In this document: positions 40,108 through 49,044 of the stretch, piece by piece
Position numbering within the stretch: position 1 is the first letter of the stretch
Layout of the letters: the number at the start of each line of letters is the position of its first letter
Origin: Desulfoferula sp040751985
Lineage (GTDB): Bacteria > Desulfobacterota > Desulfarculia > Desulfarculales > Desulfarculaceae
Reading direction: 5' to 3'
DNA length: 64,000 nt
Assembly: GCA_040751985.1 (NCBI GenBank)
Contig: JBFMFU010000081.1
Span: 62,001-126,000, forward strand
Notes under the pieces: generated by a model
What the model saw: only the letters and a program-made list of their open reading frames with translations
What the model was told of the DNA's origin: nothing
Databases searched by the model: none
Program-made: the position numbers and the translations under genes

Positions 40108-42510
40108 ATGCCGTTCCTTTTTGTCTCTGCCCGCAAGCTGGGCCTGGCCATTTTGCTTCTGGCCTCGCTGTCCATGGCGGCCATGCCCGCCTGGGCCGAC
40201 AGCAAGCAGGAGTTTCTGAAAAAGGGGCTGGAATACTACCAGGCCGGCAAGTTCCGGGAAGCGGCTGTTGAATTCCGTAATGCCATCCAGCAGGACCCCC
40301 AGTTCGCCGAGGCCCACTACCGCCTGGCCCTCACCTACCTCAAGCTGGGAGACCTGGGACAGGCCTACCGCCTGTTCTTCAATGTGGTCACCCTGGACCC
40401 GGAGAACCTGGACGCCCAGGTGCGCCTGGGGCAGATCGCCCTCTTGGCCGGGCGGGTGAACGAGGCCATGGAACGGGCGGACATCGTCCTGAAGCAGAAC
40501 CCCAAGGATGTGGACGCCCTGGTGCTGCGGGGCCAGGCTTTCAGCCAATTGCAAGAGGCCGCCAAGGCGGTGGCCAGTCTTAAGAAGGCCCTGGATCTGG
40601 CCCCCAAGCGGGCCGACGTGCACGTGCTCTTGGGCCAGCTGCATGTGGAGGAGGGCCGGCCGGACCTGGCGGAAAAGGAGTTCCGCGAGGCCATCTCGCT
40701 GGCCCCCAAGCTCTTAACCCCACGGCTGCTCCTGGTGCGTCTGTTCCTGAACCAGCAGCAGGACACCAAGGCCCTGGCGGCCCTGCAGGACACGGTGAAG
40801 GCCCACCCCGAAGAGGCCCGGCTGCAGTTGATGCTGGTGGAGCTGTTGATGCGCCAGCATAAGCCGGCCGAGGCCGAGGCCGCGCTGCAAAAGCTGGTGG
40901 CCAGCAACCCCAACCGCGAGCGCCCCCGCCTGGCCCTGGCCCGGCTCTACGCCGTCAACGGCCAACTGGCCAAGGCCGAGCAGACCTATCTGGCCACGGT
41001 GCGTCAGTTCCCCAACTCCATGTGGCCGGCCCTGATGACCGCCCGCTTCTTCGCCTCCCGCGGCGAGGTGCGCAAGGCCACGGCCTATCTGGAGCAGGCG
41101 GCCAAGGTGGCCCCGGACTCGCCGGTGCCCCAGAACGCCTTGGCCGAGCTGGACCTGGAGCGCGGCCTCTTAGACCCGGCCGAGAAGCGCCTGCAGACTA
41201 TCCTCAAGAAATATCCGGCCAACCTGGCCGCCCAGACCCTGCAGGGCCGCCTGCAGATGGCCCGCGGGCAGTTGGACAAGGCGGTGCAGACCTTCACCGC
41301 CGTTATCCGCCAGCGCCCCAACGACCCCGAGGCCCTCTACCGCCGGGCCCAGGCTTTCGCCGCCCAGCGCAAGCCGCAGTTGGCCCGGGCCGACCTGGTC
41401 AAGGCGGTGCAATCCGACCCGGCCGACACCCGGGCCCGCTTCCTGCTGGCGGTGCTCTACGCCCGCTCCGGCGAACTGCTGCAGGCCATCGCTCAGATGA
41501 ACCAGGTGCTGGCCCTGGAGTCCAAGAACCTCACCGCCCTGGAGATGCGCGGACGGCTGTATCTGGCCCAGGGCGTGTTCGACAAGGCCCGGGCCGACTT
41601 CCAGGAGATGGTCAAGCGCGATCCCAAGTCTGGCGTCGGCTATTACCGTCTGGGCATGCTGGCCCAGGCCCAGAAGGACCCTGCCCTGGCCATCAAGCAT
41701 TATGAGCAGGCCTTGGAGCGCAACCCGGGCAATTTGGACGCCCTGATGCGCCTGGCCTTCATATACATAGCCGACAAGAAGCCCGAGCAGGCGGTCAAGC
41801 GGGTACGGGACCAGCTGCCCAAGGTGGAGCGCAAGGACCTGATCTACAACCTGCTGGGCGACGTGTACACCATCCTGCGCCAGCCGGACAAGGCGGTGCC
41901 CGAGTTCAAGAAGGCCCTGGACCTCAACCCCCGCCTGGTCAGCGCCCTGATGGGCCTGGCCGCGGCCGCCCGGGGCAAGAACCAGATGAGCCAGGCGGAG
42001 AGCTACCTGGACCAGGCCATCAAGCTGGCGCCCAACAACCCCACGGCCCTGGTGGCCCGGGGCGACGTGCGCGAGCAGCAGGGCAAGCAGAGCCAGGCCA
42101 TGGCCGACTACCGGCAGGCCCTGCAGCTTAACAACGACTTCGTGCCGGCCTTGAACAACCTGGCCTATCTGCTGGCCCAGCAAGGCGGTGACAAGAACCT
42201 CAACGAGGCCCTGCCTCTGGTGCAGCGGGCCAAGCTCTTGGCACCGGGCGACCCGCGGGTGCTGGACACCCTGGGTTACGTGCTCAGCCGCCGCGGCGCC
42301 TTTGTCAGCGCCGTGCAGGAGCTGGAGGACGCCCGCAAGATCAGCCCCAACAACCCGACCATCCACTTCCATCTGGGCGCAGCCTACCTGGGCATGAAGA
42401 AGATCAAGGAGGCTCGGGATAGCCTGAAGAAGGCCCTGTCCCTGCCCGGGCCCTTTGCTGGCAGGGCCGAGGCCCAGAAGCTGCTGAAACAGATCGACAA
42501 CAAGAGCTAG
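40108..42510 (+). CDS. prsT: PrsT-type TPR protein of the exosortase system
   Basis: The protein has 800 residues with a signal peptide (about 1-30, ending PAWADS). Nearly the whole chain is tetratricopeptide repeats, 20 or so, such as KGLEYYQAGKFREAAVEFRN and MGLAAAARGKNQMSQAESYL. PEP-CTERM-system PrsT proteins are usually about 900 residues, so this one is somewhat short. It probably acts as a periplasmic scaffold for polymerisation or export. The assignment rests on architecture and context. Confidence 0.85.
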   Translation: MPFLFVSARKLGLAILLLASLSMAAMPAWADSKQEFLKKGLEYYQAGKFREAAVEFRNAIQQDPQFAEAHYRLALTYLKLGDLGQAYRLFFNVVTLDPENLDAQVRLGQIALLAGRVNEAMERADIVLKQNPKDVDALVLRGQAFSQLQEAAKAVASLKKALDLAPKRADVHVLLGQLHVEEGRPDLAEKEFREAISLAPKLLTPRLLLVRLFLNQQQDTKALAALQDTVKAHPEEARLQLMLVELLMRQHKPAEAEAALQKLVASNPNRERPRLALARLYAVNGQLAKAEQTYLATVRQFPNSMWPALMTARFFASRGEVRKATAYLEQAAKVAPDSPVPQNALAELDLERGLLDPAEKRLQTILKKYPANLAAQTLQGRLQMARGQLDKAVQTFTAVIRQRPNDPEALYRRAQAFAAQRKPQLARADLVKAVQSDPADTRARFLLAVLYARSGELLQAIAQMNQVLALESKNLTALEMRGRLYLAQGVFDKARADFQEMVKRDPKSGVGYYRLGMLAQAQKDPALAIKHYEQALERNPGNLDALMRLAFIYIADKKPEQAVKRVRDQLPKVERKDLIYNLLGDVYTILRQPDKAVPEFKKALDLNPRLVSALMGLAAAARGKNQMSQAESYLDQAIKLAPNNPTALVARGDVREQQGKQSQAMADYRQALQLNNDFVPALNNLAYLLAQQGGDKNLNEALPLVQRAKLLAPGDPRVLDTLGYVLSRRGAFVSAVQELEDARKISPNNPTIHFHLGAAYLGMKKIKEARDSLKKALSLPGPFAGRAEAQKLLKQIDNKS

Positions 42511-42527
42511 CCTAGGAGAGAAAATAC

Positions 42528-44240
42528 ATGCCCGGTCCGGCCCGCAGACAGGGAGCGTGGTCCGTCCGCGCCGCCTTGGTGTTGGTCTCCTTTTTCACGC
42601 TGTGGTGCGCCTCCCAGGCCGGGGCTGCCCCCACGGCCGATCCCCAGAGCCCGGCCTACCGGGCCTTTTTTTCGCCCCCGCAGCCCCAGGGCAGCCTGGC
42701 GGTGCCCCTGGTGGCCCACGAGCGGGCCCTGAAGCGGGTGCTGGTGGCGGGCTTCGGCATGCCCTTCCCGCCCGGCTACCTGACCGACGCCAACAACCTC
42801 TCCCTGACCGACAACACCGGCCGCGAGCTGCCCATCTACGTGAGGGTGCTGGCCCACTGGGCACCGCCGGTGCCGGGAGCCCCCTCCATCCGGGCGGTGC
42901 TGATCCAGTTTCAGGACTACATGTCCTCCAGCCAGCCCCGGCAGTACACGGTGCACTGGGGCAAACCCCGGCGGCAGAACCTGCCCCGCGGCTGGCCCAG
43001 CCGGCAGGACTGGCTGCCGGTGACCGACGGCTCCTACCCTCGCGGCCAGGTGTACGACCCGCCAGTGTGGGCCCTGCTGCCGCCCAGCTGGCTGGACAAG
43101 TGCCTGCTCAAGGGGCGCTTCCTCACCTCCCGCCCCCACCCTTCCACGGACTGGGTGGGAAAGGCCCAGGCCAACTACTTCGGCCACACCATCAACCAGC
43201 CCACCCTGTCCAGCTACGATATCGCCCAACAACAGAAAGGGCGGCGCTTCGGTTATGACTACCTCACCAAGTACGCGCCCTGGCTTTATGACCGCGCCAT
43301 GGCCCAGTTCGTGCTCTATCTGCGCACCGGCCGCTTGGACCCCCTGCAGGCGGGCCACCGCTCGGCCCAGTTCTACGCCAGCCAATTGGAGCCCAACGGC
43401 AAGTTCGGCCTGCTGGAAAAAAAACGGGACGTGGACCTGAAGTACGCCAGTCAGGAAGGCATGACCCTGGACTACTTCCTCACCGGCGACGAGAGCCTGC
43501 TGGCGGCCGCCAAGCGCCAGGTCAAGACCCTGGAGTCCTGGGACCCCACTTACAGCCCGCAGCGCACCTTCTGGACCGAGCGTCAGTTGGGCATCGGCCT
43601 GGTGGCCTCGGTGGCCTCCTATGAGATGACCGGCGACCCCATGATGCTGCAGAAGGCGCGGCATTTCTTCGAGGTGGGCTACCACATGCAGCTCACCCCC
43701 CCGCCCGGCGCCCCGCGCGACGGCTGCCTGATCCATACCGCCAAGCAGCATGGCCAGCGCTATGACGGCTGGTATTGCAGCCCCTGGATGACCGCTCTGT
43801 TCTTTGACGCGGCCCTGCGCTACTACATCATCACCGCCGACCCCCGGGTGGCCGAGAGCGCCATCCTAATGGGTCAGTTCATGGTCAAGACCGCCACCTA
43901 CCGCTTCACGGTGGGCAAGGGCAAGGACACGCGCACCTACATTTTCCCCTACTACATGGTCAGCTCGCAGAACCACACCGGCCACGACATCCACGACGAC
44001 AAGATGCACGCCCTGGACACCAGCAAGATGGTGGCCATGGCCTACTACTTCGCCGGCAAGCTCGGTCAGCCTCGCGAGCAGTTCCGCAGCCTGTTCGAGG
44101 AGCTGATGCGCACCGCCCAGTGGCCCATCCCCAAGGTGGAGTACAAGCGCAGGCCTTCCTACATCAATACCCCGCCCCGGCGCTTCAACTGGTGGTTCCG
44201 CCCCACCCTGGACCTGGGCTGGCTGATGAGCCAAAACTAG
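42528..44240 (+). CDS. Uncharacterised secreted protein, beta-sandwich plus alpha-toroid architecture
   Basis: The protein has 570 residues with a signal peptide (about 12-33, ending ASQAGAAP). Residues about 50-165 are beta-rich (LKRVLVAGFGMPFPPGYL, IRAVLIQFQDYMSSSQP), like the accessory sandwich of exo-acting carbohydrate enzymes. Residues about 230-560 form repeated helical pairs with many Trp/Tyr/His (WYCSPWMTALFFDAALRYY, NHTGHDIHDDKMHALDTSKM), as in (alpha/alpha) toroid glycosidases and lyases. No named family is certain. It lies 17 bases after prsT and before a terminator, so it probably acts on the EPS. Confidence 0.72.
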   Translation: MPGPARRQGAWSVRAALVLVSFFTLWCASQAGAAPTADPQSPAYRAFFSPPQPQGSLAVPLVAHERALKRVLVAGFGMPFPPGYLTDANNLSLTDNTGRELPIYVRVLAHWAPPVPGAPSIRAVLIQFQDYMSSSQPRQYTVHWGKPRRQNLPRGWPSRQDWLPVTDGSYPRGQVYDPPVWALLPPSWLDKCLLKGRFLTSRPHPSTDWVGKAQANYFGHTINQPTLSSYDIAQQQKGRRFGYDYLTKYAPWLYDRAMAQFVLYLRTGRLDPLQAGHRSAQFYASQLEPNGKFGLLEKKRDVDLKYASQEGMTLDYFLTGDESLLAAAKRQVKTLESWDPTYSPQRTFWTERQLGIGLVASVASYEMTGDPMMLQKARHFFEVGYHMQLTPPPGAPRDGCLIHTAKQHGQRYDGWYCSPWMTALFFDAALRYYIITADPRVAESAILMGQFMVKTATYRFTVGKGKDTRTYIFPYYMVSSQNHTGHDIHDDKMHALDTSKMVAMAYYFAGKLGQPREQFRSLFEELMRTAQWPIPKVEYKRRPSYINTPPRRFNWWFRPTLDLGWLMSQN

Positions 44241-44260
44241 CCCGTAGCTTAGTGCTAGAG

Positions 44261-44310
44261 CACCAGCACCCGCGGGCGCTGCTTGGGCGCCTGGCGGGTG
44301 CTGGTGTTTT
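44261..44310 (+). terminator. Rho-independent terminator ending the exosortase EPS operon
   Basis: CACCAGCACCCGC (44261-44273) and GCGGGTGCTGGTG (44294-44306) form a perfect 13-pair stem with a 20-base loop, followed by TTTTG. It ends transcription before the convergent glycosyltransferase gene. Confidence 0.85.
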
Positions 44311-44337
44311 GGGCGGCTTATGAGCGGCGGCTGCGGT

Positions 44338-45234
44338 CTAATCCACCCGCTGCGCCTTTTCCCAGGCGGCTAGTTGCGGGTCCAGGCGGCTGGCCAGGGG
44401 CCTGATGTAGCGCTGCTCTAGGCGCCGGCGGCTGAACCAGTAGCCGTGCTTGTGCAGGTAGTAGAGGATGCCCTTGAAATGGCTCAGGGCCAGCATAGAC
44501 AAAGGCCGCCGCCGCGAGAGCTGGCGGGTGTGGTGCAGCACCCGCAGATGGGCGTAGTACACCACCGCCCGCCCTGCCTTCCAGGTGCGCAGGCACCAGT
44601 CCACGTCCTCCGGGGCGTAGAAGATGCGCTCGTCCAGGGGGCCCACCCGCTCCCACAGCTCGCGCCGGAAGAACCAGCAGCAGCTTATGGCCGTGTCCAC
44701 GCAGCGCAGGCCGCGGAAGGGGAAATCCGGGTAGAAGTCGCGGTTGAAGGTGACGCGGTGCAGGAAGATATCCGGCAGCTTGGCCAGCTTGTCGGTGAGG
44801 GTGGGCAGCATCTTCACCGAGGGGTAGGTGCTGCCGTCGGGCATGATGATGCGTGGAGCCGCGATGCCCACCTGGGGCAGGTCATTCAGCAGAGCCATGA
44901 CCCCGTCCAGGCCGCCCTCGAGCAGCTCAGCGTCCGAGTCCAGCACGCAGATGATCCGGCCCGTGGCCTGGGCCAAGGCCTGGTTGCGGGAGTAGGTGGT
45001 GCCGTAGTTGCGGGCCAGGGAGATGACCCGCAGGCGCCCGCCCAGGCTTTGCCGGAACTCAGCCAGCACCTGGGTAGTGTGGTCCGTGGAACCGTTGTCC
45101 ACCACCCAGATCTCGTACTCCAGCCCGGCCTGGCCCGCGGCCAGGGCCGCCGAGGATATGGCCATGGGCAGGCGGGCGGCGTCGTTGTAGGTGATGATCA
45201 CGTAGCTGATGTCCAGGGGCAGGGCCTGGTTCAT
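44338..45234 (-). CDS. Glycosyltransferase family 2
   Basis: The protein has 298 residues. GT-A motifs include ISYVIITYNDAARLPMAI, WVVDNGSTDHTTQVL (about residues 43-57), ICVLDSDAELLEGG with the DxD site (about 92-105), CWFFRRELWERVGPLDE and YAPEDVDWCLRTW. The last is typical of rhamnosyl- and other GT2 transferases of polysaccharide loci. The C-terminus has Arg-rich amphipathic helices that may bind membrane. It overlaps the GT4 gene by ATGA and is the last gene of a two-gene minus-strand operon. Confidence 0.92.
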   Translation of the reverse strand: MNQALPLDISYVIITYNDAARLPMAISSAALAAGQAGLEYEIWVVDNGSTDHTTQVLAEFRQSLGGRLRVISLARNYGTTYSRNQALAQATGRIICVLDSDAELLEGGLDGVMALLNDLPQVGIAAPRIIMPDGSTYPSVKMLPTLTDKLAKLPDIFLHRVTFNRDFYPDFPFRGLRCVDTAISCCWFFRRELWERVGPLDERIFYAPEDVDWCLRTWKAGRAVVYYAHLRVLHHTRQLSRRRPLSMLALSHFKGILYYLHKHGYWFSRRRLEQRYIRPLASRLDPQLAAWEKAQRVD

Positions 45235-46385
45235 CGCCCCCCTCCTGGTCCGGCGGCCAACTGGCGATAGATGTCGGCGTATTCCTGCATCATGCGGCGC
45301 AGGCTGAAGTGGGCCTGCACCCGCTCCCGGGCGGCCTGGCCCAGAGCCGCGGCCAGCTCGGGCTCGCTCAGCACCCGGCCCAGGGCCTGGGCCAGGGCCT
45401 CGGGGCTGCGGGCGGGCACCAGCAGGCCGCTGGCCCCGTCCTGCACCACCTCGGGGTTGCCGCCCACCAGGGTGGCCACCACCGGCAGGCCAGCGGCCAT
45501 GGCCTCCAGAAGGGACACCGAGATGCCCTCGCTGAGCGAGCTGAGGGTGAAGACATCGGCCGCGGCCAGGTAGCGCGGCACATCGTCCCGGTTGCCGGGA
45601 AGCGCCAGGGCCTGACCCAGGCCCAGCTCCGTGGCCAGGGCGGTCAGGGCCGGCCGCTCCCCGCCCTCGCCCAGGATGATCAAGCGCAGCTCCGGGAAGC
45701 GCTCCCGCAGCAGGGCGCAGGCCCGGAGCAGGCCGGCCTGGTCTTTTTCCGGCGACAGGCGCCCCACGCTGAGCACCAGGGGCGCGCCCGCCGGCAGGCC
45801 CAGCTCGCAGCGGGCCTGCTCGCGGACCTGGGGTCCGTGGGGGAACAGGTCCGGGTCCACGCCGTTGTAGATCAGGCGCAGCCGGCGCTCGGGCAGGCGG
45901 TCCACCTCCCGGGCCACGCGCAGGGAGTCACGGCCCACGCAGACCGTGACCCGTGCCAGGCGGCCCACCAGGCGGCTGAGCAGGCGGTAGCTGGTGTCCG
46001 CGGGCCGGTCCGCGGCCCAACGGCTAGTGCCGTGGCGGGTGGCCACCATGGGCCGGCCGCTGAGCAGGCCCGCCAGGCCGGCGTAGAGCATGGCCCCCTG
46101 ATTGTGGGCGTGGATCACCTGCACCCCCTGGCTGCGCAGCAGGCGCACCAGGCGCGGCACCAGACGGAAATCCAGGCCCGACCGCTTGCCCAACTCGGCC
46201 AGGGGCACACCCAGGTCCCGCACCTGCTGGGCCAGGTCCCCGGCCTGGGTCAGCACTGCCAACCTGGGCCGCAGGCCCATTTCCGGGCCCAGGCGCAGAA
46301 AGTCCAGCACCAGGCGCTCCAACCCACCGGTCATGAAGCTCCAGGTCACGTGCAGCACCGTGAGTGGCGGACCCTGTTCCTGCAT
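45231..46385 (-). CDS. Glycosyltransferase family 4
   Basis: The protein has 384 residues, starting eight bases or less after a GGAGG site. The GT-B fold is shown by HVTWSFMTGGLERLVLDFL at the N-terminus, VIHAHNQGAMLYAGLAG, LVLSVGRLSPEKDQAGLL in the middle, and the C-terminal nucleotide-sugar motif SEGISVSLLEAMAAGLPVVA with the E-x7-E pair. It adds a sugar to the lipid-linked repeat. The donor cannot be told from sequence. The two-gene operon is divergent from the plus-strand glycosyltransferase operon. Confidence 0.93.
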   Translation of the reverse strand: MQEQGPPLTVLHVTWSFMTGGLERLVLDFLRLGPEMGLRPRLAVLTQAGDLAQQVRDLGVPLAELGKRSGLDFRLVPRLVRLLRSQGVQVIHAHNQGAMLYAGLAGLLSGRPMVATRHGTSRWAADRPADTSYRLLSRLVGRLARVTVCVGRDSLRVAREVDRLPERRLRLIYNGVDPDLFPHGPQVREQARCELGLPAGAPLVLSVGRLSPEKDQAGLLRACALLRERFPELRLIILGEGGERPALTALATELGLGQALALPGNRDDVPRYLAAADVFTLSSLSEGISVSLLEAMAAGLPVVATLVGGNPEVVQDGASGLLVPARSPEALAQALGRVLSEPELAAALGQAARERVQAHFSLRRMMQEYADIYRQLAAGPGGGR

Positions 46386-46407
46386 GCGCCTCCTAATGCT
46401 AATTCCT

Positions 46408-46437
46408 AGAATAAACGCGGTCCCCGTTAAGTATCAA
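46408..46437 (-). promoter_or_regulatory. Possible promoter of the minus-strand glycosyltransferase operon
   Basis: On the minus strand TTGATA (46437-46432) and TATTCT (46413-46408) are 18 bases apart. The start codon is about 23 bases downstream. It lies beside the divergent promoter at 46450-46479. Confidence 0.5.
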
Positions 46438-46449
46438 GCCCCTAAATGG

Positions 46450-46479
46450 TTGACAACACGGCCGCTTCCAGCCTAGATT
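46450..46479 (+). promoter_or_regulatory. Probable promoter of the plus-strand glycosyltransferase operon
   Basis: A consensus TTGACA (46450-46455) is followed after 18 bases by TAGATT (46474-46479). The GTG start is 86 bases downstream, and GC-rich inverted repeats (46505-46515 and 46531-46552) lie in the leader. Confidence 0.6.
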
Positions 46480-46564
46480 GCCTTAACGGCCAGCGCCGCC
46501 CCCTGGGGGCGGCATCAGAGGGGACCTGGCCCGCGGGCCGGCCCCGAGGCCGGAAGGGGAATCG

Positions 46565-47788
46565 GTGGGCGCCTCAGATACCTGGCCAAACAGCGCAGAT
46601 GCTCAGGGGGCCCCTGCCCGAGGCTTGGCCGGGCTGCGGGTGCTGGCGCTAACCACTCAATTTCCCAACCCTCTTTTCCCGCACTGGGCCACCTTCAACC
46701 GCCAGCAGATGGATGCCATGGCCTCCTTCTGCCGCCTGGGCCTGGTGGCGCCGGTGGCCTGGACCGAGTTGCTCAGGTCGGGCAGCTGGCGTCTGGCCCC
46801 GCAGCAGAAGCCCTACCCCGTGTCCTGGCCGGTGTTCTGGTACCTGCCCCGCATCCGCCGGCAGTGGCACGGCCGCTGGCTGCTCTGGTCGGCCTGGCCC
46901 CAGCTACACCGCTTGGCCCAGGAACTGAAGCCCCAGGTGTTTCTGGCCACTTGGCTCTTCCCCTCGGGCTGGGCAGGCATGGTGGCCGCCCGCCGCCTGG
47001 GCCTGCCCCTGGTCATCAAGGTGCACGGCAGCGACGTGATGGTCTTCAAGGACGACCCCCTGCGCCGGCCGTATCTGAAGCAGGCCCTGCGCGCGGCCCA
47101 GGCCGTGGTGGCGGTGAGCCGCTCCCTGGTGCAGGAGGTGATCAAGCTGGGGGCCGAGCCCGGCCGGGTGCACCTGATCGGCAACGGCCTGAACCAGGGC
47201 CTGTTCACCCCCGGCGACCGCGGCCAGGCCCGCCGGCGCCTGGGCCTGGACCCGCAGGAGCGCCTGCTGTTGTTCGTGGGCCGTCTGGTGGAGGTCAAGG
47301 GCCTGGAGACAGCCCTGCAGGCCATGGTGCGCATCCCCCAGGCCCGGCTGGTGGTGGTGGGCCAGGGGCCGCTGGAGGCCAGCCTCAAGGCCCGGGCCCG
47401 GGACCTGGGGCTCTACGAGCGGGTGATCTGGGCCGGGACGCAGCCCCACCAGGAGGTGCCCACCTACATGGCCGCGGCCGACGCGGTGGTGCTGCCCAGC
47501 CTGTCCGAGGGCGACCCCAACAGCGTGTTGGAGGCCCTGGGCTGCGGCCGGCCGGTGGTGGCGGCCCGGGTGGGGGGCGTGCCCGAGGTGGTGTTCGAGG
47601 GCCAGCAGGGCTCCCTGTTCGAGGCCGGCGACGCCGTGGGCCTGGCCCAGGCCGCCCAGAAGGTGCTGGAGCGGCAGTGGGACCCGGCCGCCCTGTCGGC
47701 CTCGGTGGCCGGCCGCAGTTGGCAGGCCAGCGCCGCGGCCCTCTTGGACGTGCTGGAGCGGGTGGCCAGGCGGGGAACCGCCTCATGA
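46565..47788 (+). CDS. Glycosyltransferase family 4
   Basis: The protein has 407 residues with a GTG start after AAGGGG. The first 20 residues look non-conserved, and the fold begins at LRVLALTTQFPNPLFPHWA. Other motifs are LVIKVHGSDVMVF, LLFVGRLVEVKGLETAL, WAGTQPHQEVPTYM and SLSEGDPNSVLEALGCGRPV, with the E-x7-E nucleotide-sugar site. It resembles teichuronic-acid and EPS mannosyl- or glucosyltransferases. It overlaps the next gene by ATGA. Confidence 0.92.
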   Translation: MGASDTWPNSADAQGAPARGLAGLRVLALTTQFPNPLFPHWATFNRQQMDAMASFCRLGLVAPVAWTELLRSGSWRLAPQQKPYPVSWPVFWYLPRIRRQWHGRWLLWSAWPQLHRLAQELKPQVFLATWLFPSGWAGMVAARRLGLPLVIKVHGSDVMVFKDDPLRRPYLKQALRAAQAVVAVSRSLVQEVIKLGAEPGRVHLIGNGLNQGLFTPGDRGQARRRLGLDPQERLLLFVGRLVEVKGLETALQAMVRIPQARLVVVGQGPLEASLKARARDLGLYERVIWAGTQPHQEVPTYMAAADAVVLPSLSEGDPNSVLEALGCGRPVVAARVGGVPEVVFEGQQGSLFEAGDAVGLAQAAQKVLERQWDPAALSASVAGRSWQASAAALLDVLERVARRGTAS

Positions 47789-49032
47789 AGCGGCTGCTCT
47801 TGATCTCCTACGTGTTCCCGCCCGCGGCCGGCGGCGGCGTGCAGCGCCCCCTGAAGTTCGCCAAGTACCTGGGCCGCTTCGGCTGGCAGCCCATAGTGCT
47901 CACCGCCCGGCGGCCCTCGGCCCCGGCCTGGGACCCGGAGCTGCTTAAGGAACTGGGCCCCGAGGTGGAGGTGCGCCGCCTGTTGAACCTGGAGCCCGGA
48001 GCCGGCGGCAGGGGCAACGGCGCCGGCGCAGAGGGGGGCGGCCGGAAGCGCCGCCTGGCCCATCTGCTACTGCCGGACCGGCACCTGCTCTGGCTGCCCA
48101 CCGCCCTGCCCCAGGCCCTGGCCGCCACCCGCGGCAGACGGGCCGCCCTGGTGATGGTCAGCGCCCCGCCCTTTTCCAGTTTTCTCTTGGGCTGGGCCCT
48201 GAGCCGGCTCAAGGGCCTGCCCCTGGTGCTGGATTTCCGCGACGAGTGGAGCGGCTTCTACGCCCAGGGCTTCGACCCCCGCCAGGCCGGGGGTTGGCGG
48301 CTGCGCCTGATCCGACGCCTGGAGCGGAGGCTGGTGCGGGCCGCGACGACGGTGCTCACGGCCAGCCTGGGGGCCAGCCAGCGGCTGCATGCCCTGTATG
48401 GCGGACCAACGGACAAGTACGTCTGGATACCCAACGGCTACGACCCCGAAGACTTCACCGGTCCATCCCCGCCCCCCGAGGACGGCCGCCTGAGCCTGGT
48501 CTACGTGGGCACCCTGTTCGGGGTCACCAGCCTGCGCCACCTCTGGGCGGCCCTGGCCCTGCTGGAGCCCGCGCAGCGGGCCCGGCTACGGGTCAAGGTG
48601 GTGGGCCGGGTGACCGAGGGCGAGGTCAGCGACCCCGGCCTGCCGGGGCTGCAGGTGGAGGTGACCGGCTACCAGGACCATCTGCGGGCCGTAGCCGAGA
48701 TGCGCCGGGCCGGGGCCCTGGTTCTCACCCTGGAGGACCTGCCCGGCAGCCCGCGGGTGATCCCGGCCAAGCTCTTCGAGTACCTGGCCGCCCGGCGGCC
48801 CATCCTGTGCCTGACCCCGGCCGGCGAGGCCAGCGCCATCGTGGAGGCCAGCGGGGCCGGGGCCGTGGTGTTGCCGGGACGGCCGCAGGAGCTGGCCCGC
48901 CTGCTGCAAAGCTGGCTGCAGGCCCCGCCGCCAGTGCCCCAGGCGCCGCCGGAGCGCTTCAGCCGCCCTGAGCTGACCCGCCGCCTGGCCCAGGTGTTGG
49001 ACCGGGTGGCCGCCGGTCCGGGCCAGAGCTGA
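47785..49032 (+). CDS. Glycosyltransferase family 4-like protein
   Basis: The protein has 415 residues from the ATG at 47785; the open frame further upstream is a shadow of the previous gene. It starts LLLISYVFPPAAGGGVQRPL, continues with LVLDFRDEWSGFYAQGF, KYVWIPNGYDPEDF, LSLVYVGTLFGVTSLRHL and ends with AKLFEYLAARRPILCLTPAG. This is the GT-B fold of WbuB-like and related transferases, with a less typical acceptor half. It is the second gene of the plus-strand operon. Confidence 0.9.
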   Translation: MKRLLLISYVFPPAAGGGVQRPLKFAKYLGRFGWQPIVLTARRPSAPAWDPELLKELGPEVEVRRLLNLEPGAGGRGNGAGAEGGGRKRRLAHLLLPDRHLLWLPTALPQALAATRGRRAALVMVSAPPFSSFLLGWALSRLKGLPLVLDFRDEWSGFYAQGFDPRQAGGWRLRLIRRLERRLVRAATTVLTASLGASQRLHALYGGPTDKYVWIPNGYDPEDFTGPSPPPEDGRLSLVYVGTLFGVTSLRHLWAALALLEPAQRARLRVKVVGRVTEGEVSDPGLPGLQVEVTGYQDHLRAVAEMRRAGALVLTLEDLPGSPRVIPAKLFEYLAARRPILCLTPAGEASAIVEASGAGAVVLPGRPQELARLLQSWLQAPPPVPQAPPERFSRPELTRRLAQVLDRVAAGPGQS

Positions 49033-49044
49033 CGGCGCGCGGCC

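Noticed and set aside
44241..44275. tRNA D-arm-like TAGCTTAGTGCTAGAGCA
   Set aside because: There is no anticodon arm, T-arm or acceptor pairing; the segment is part of the terminator region.
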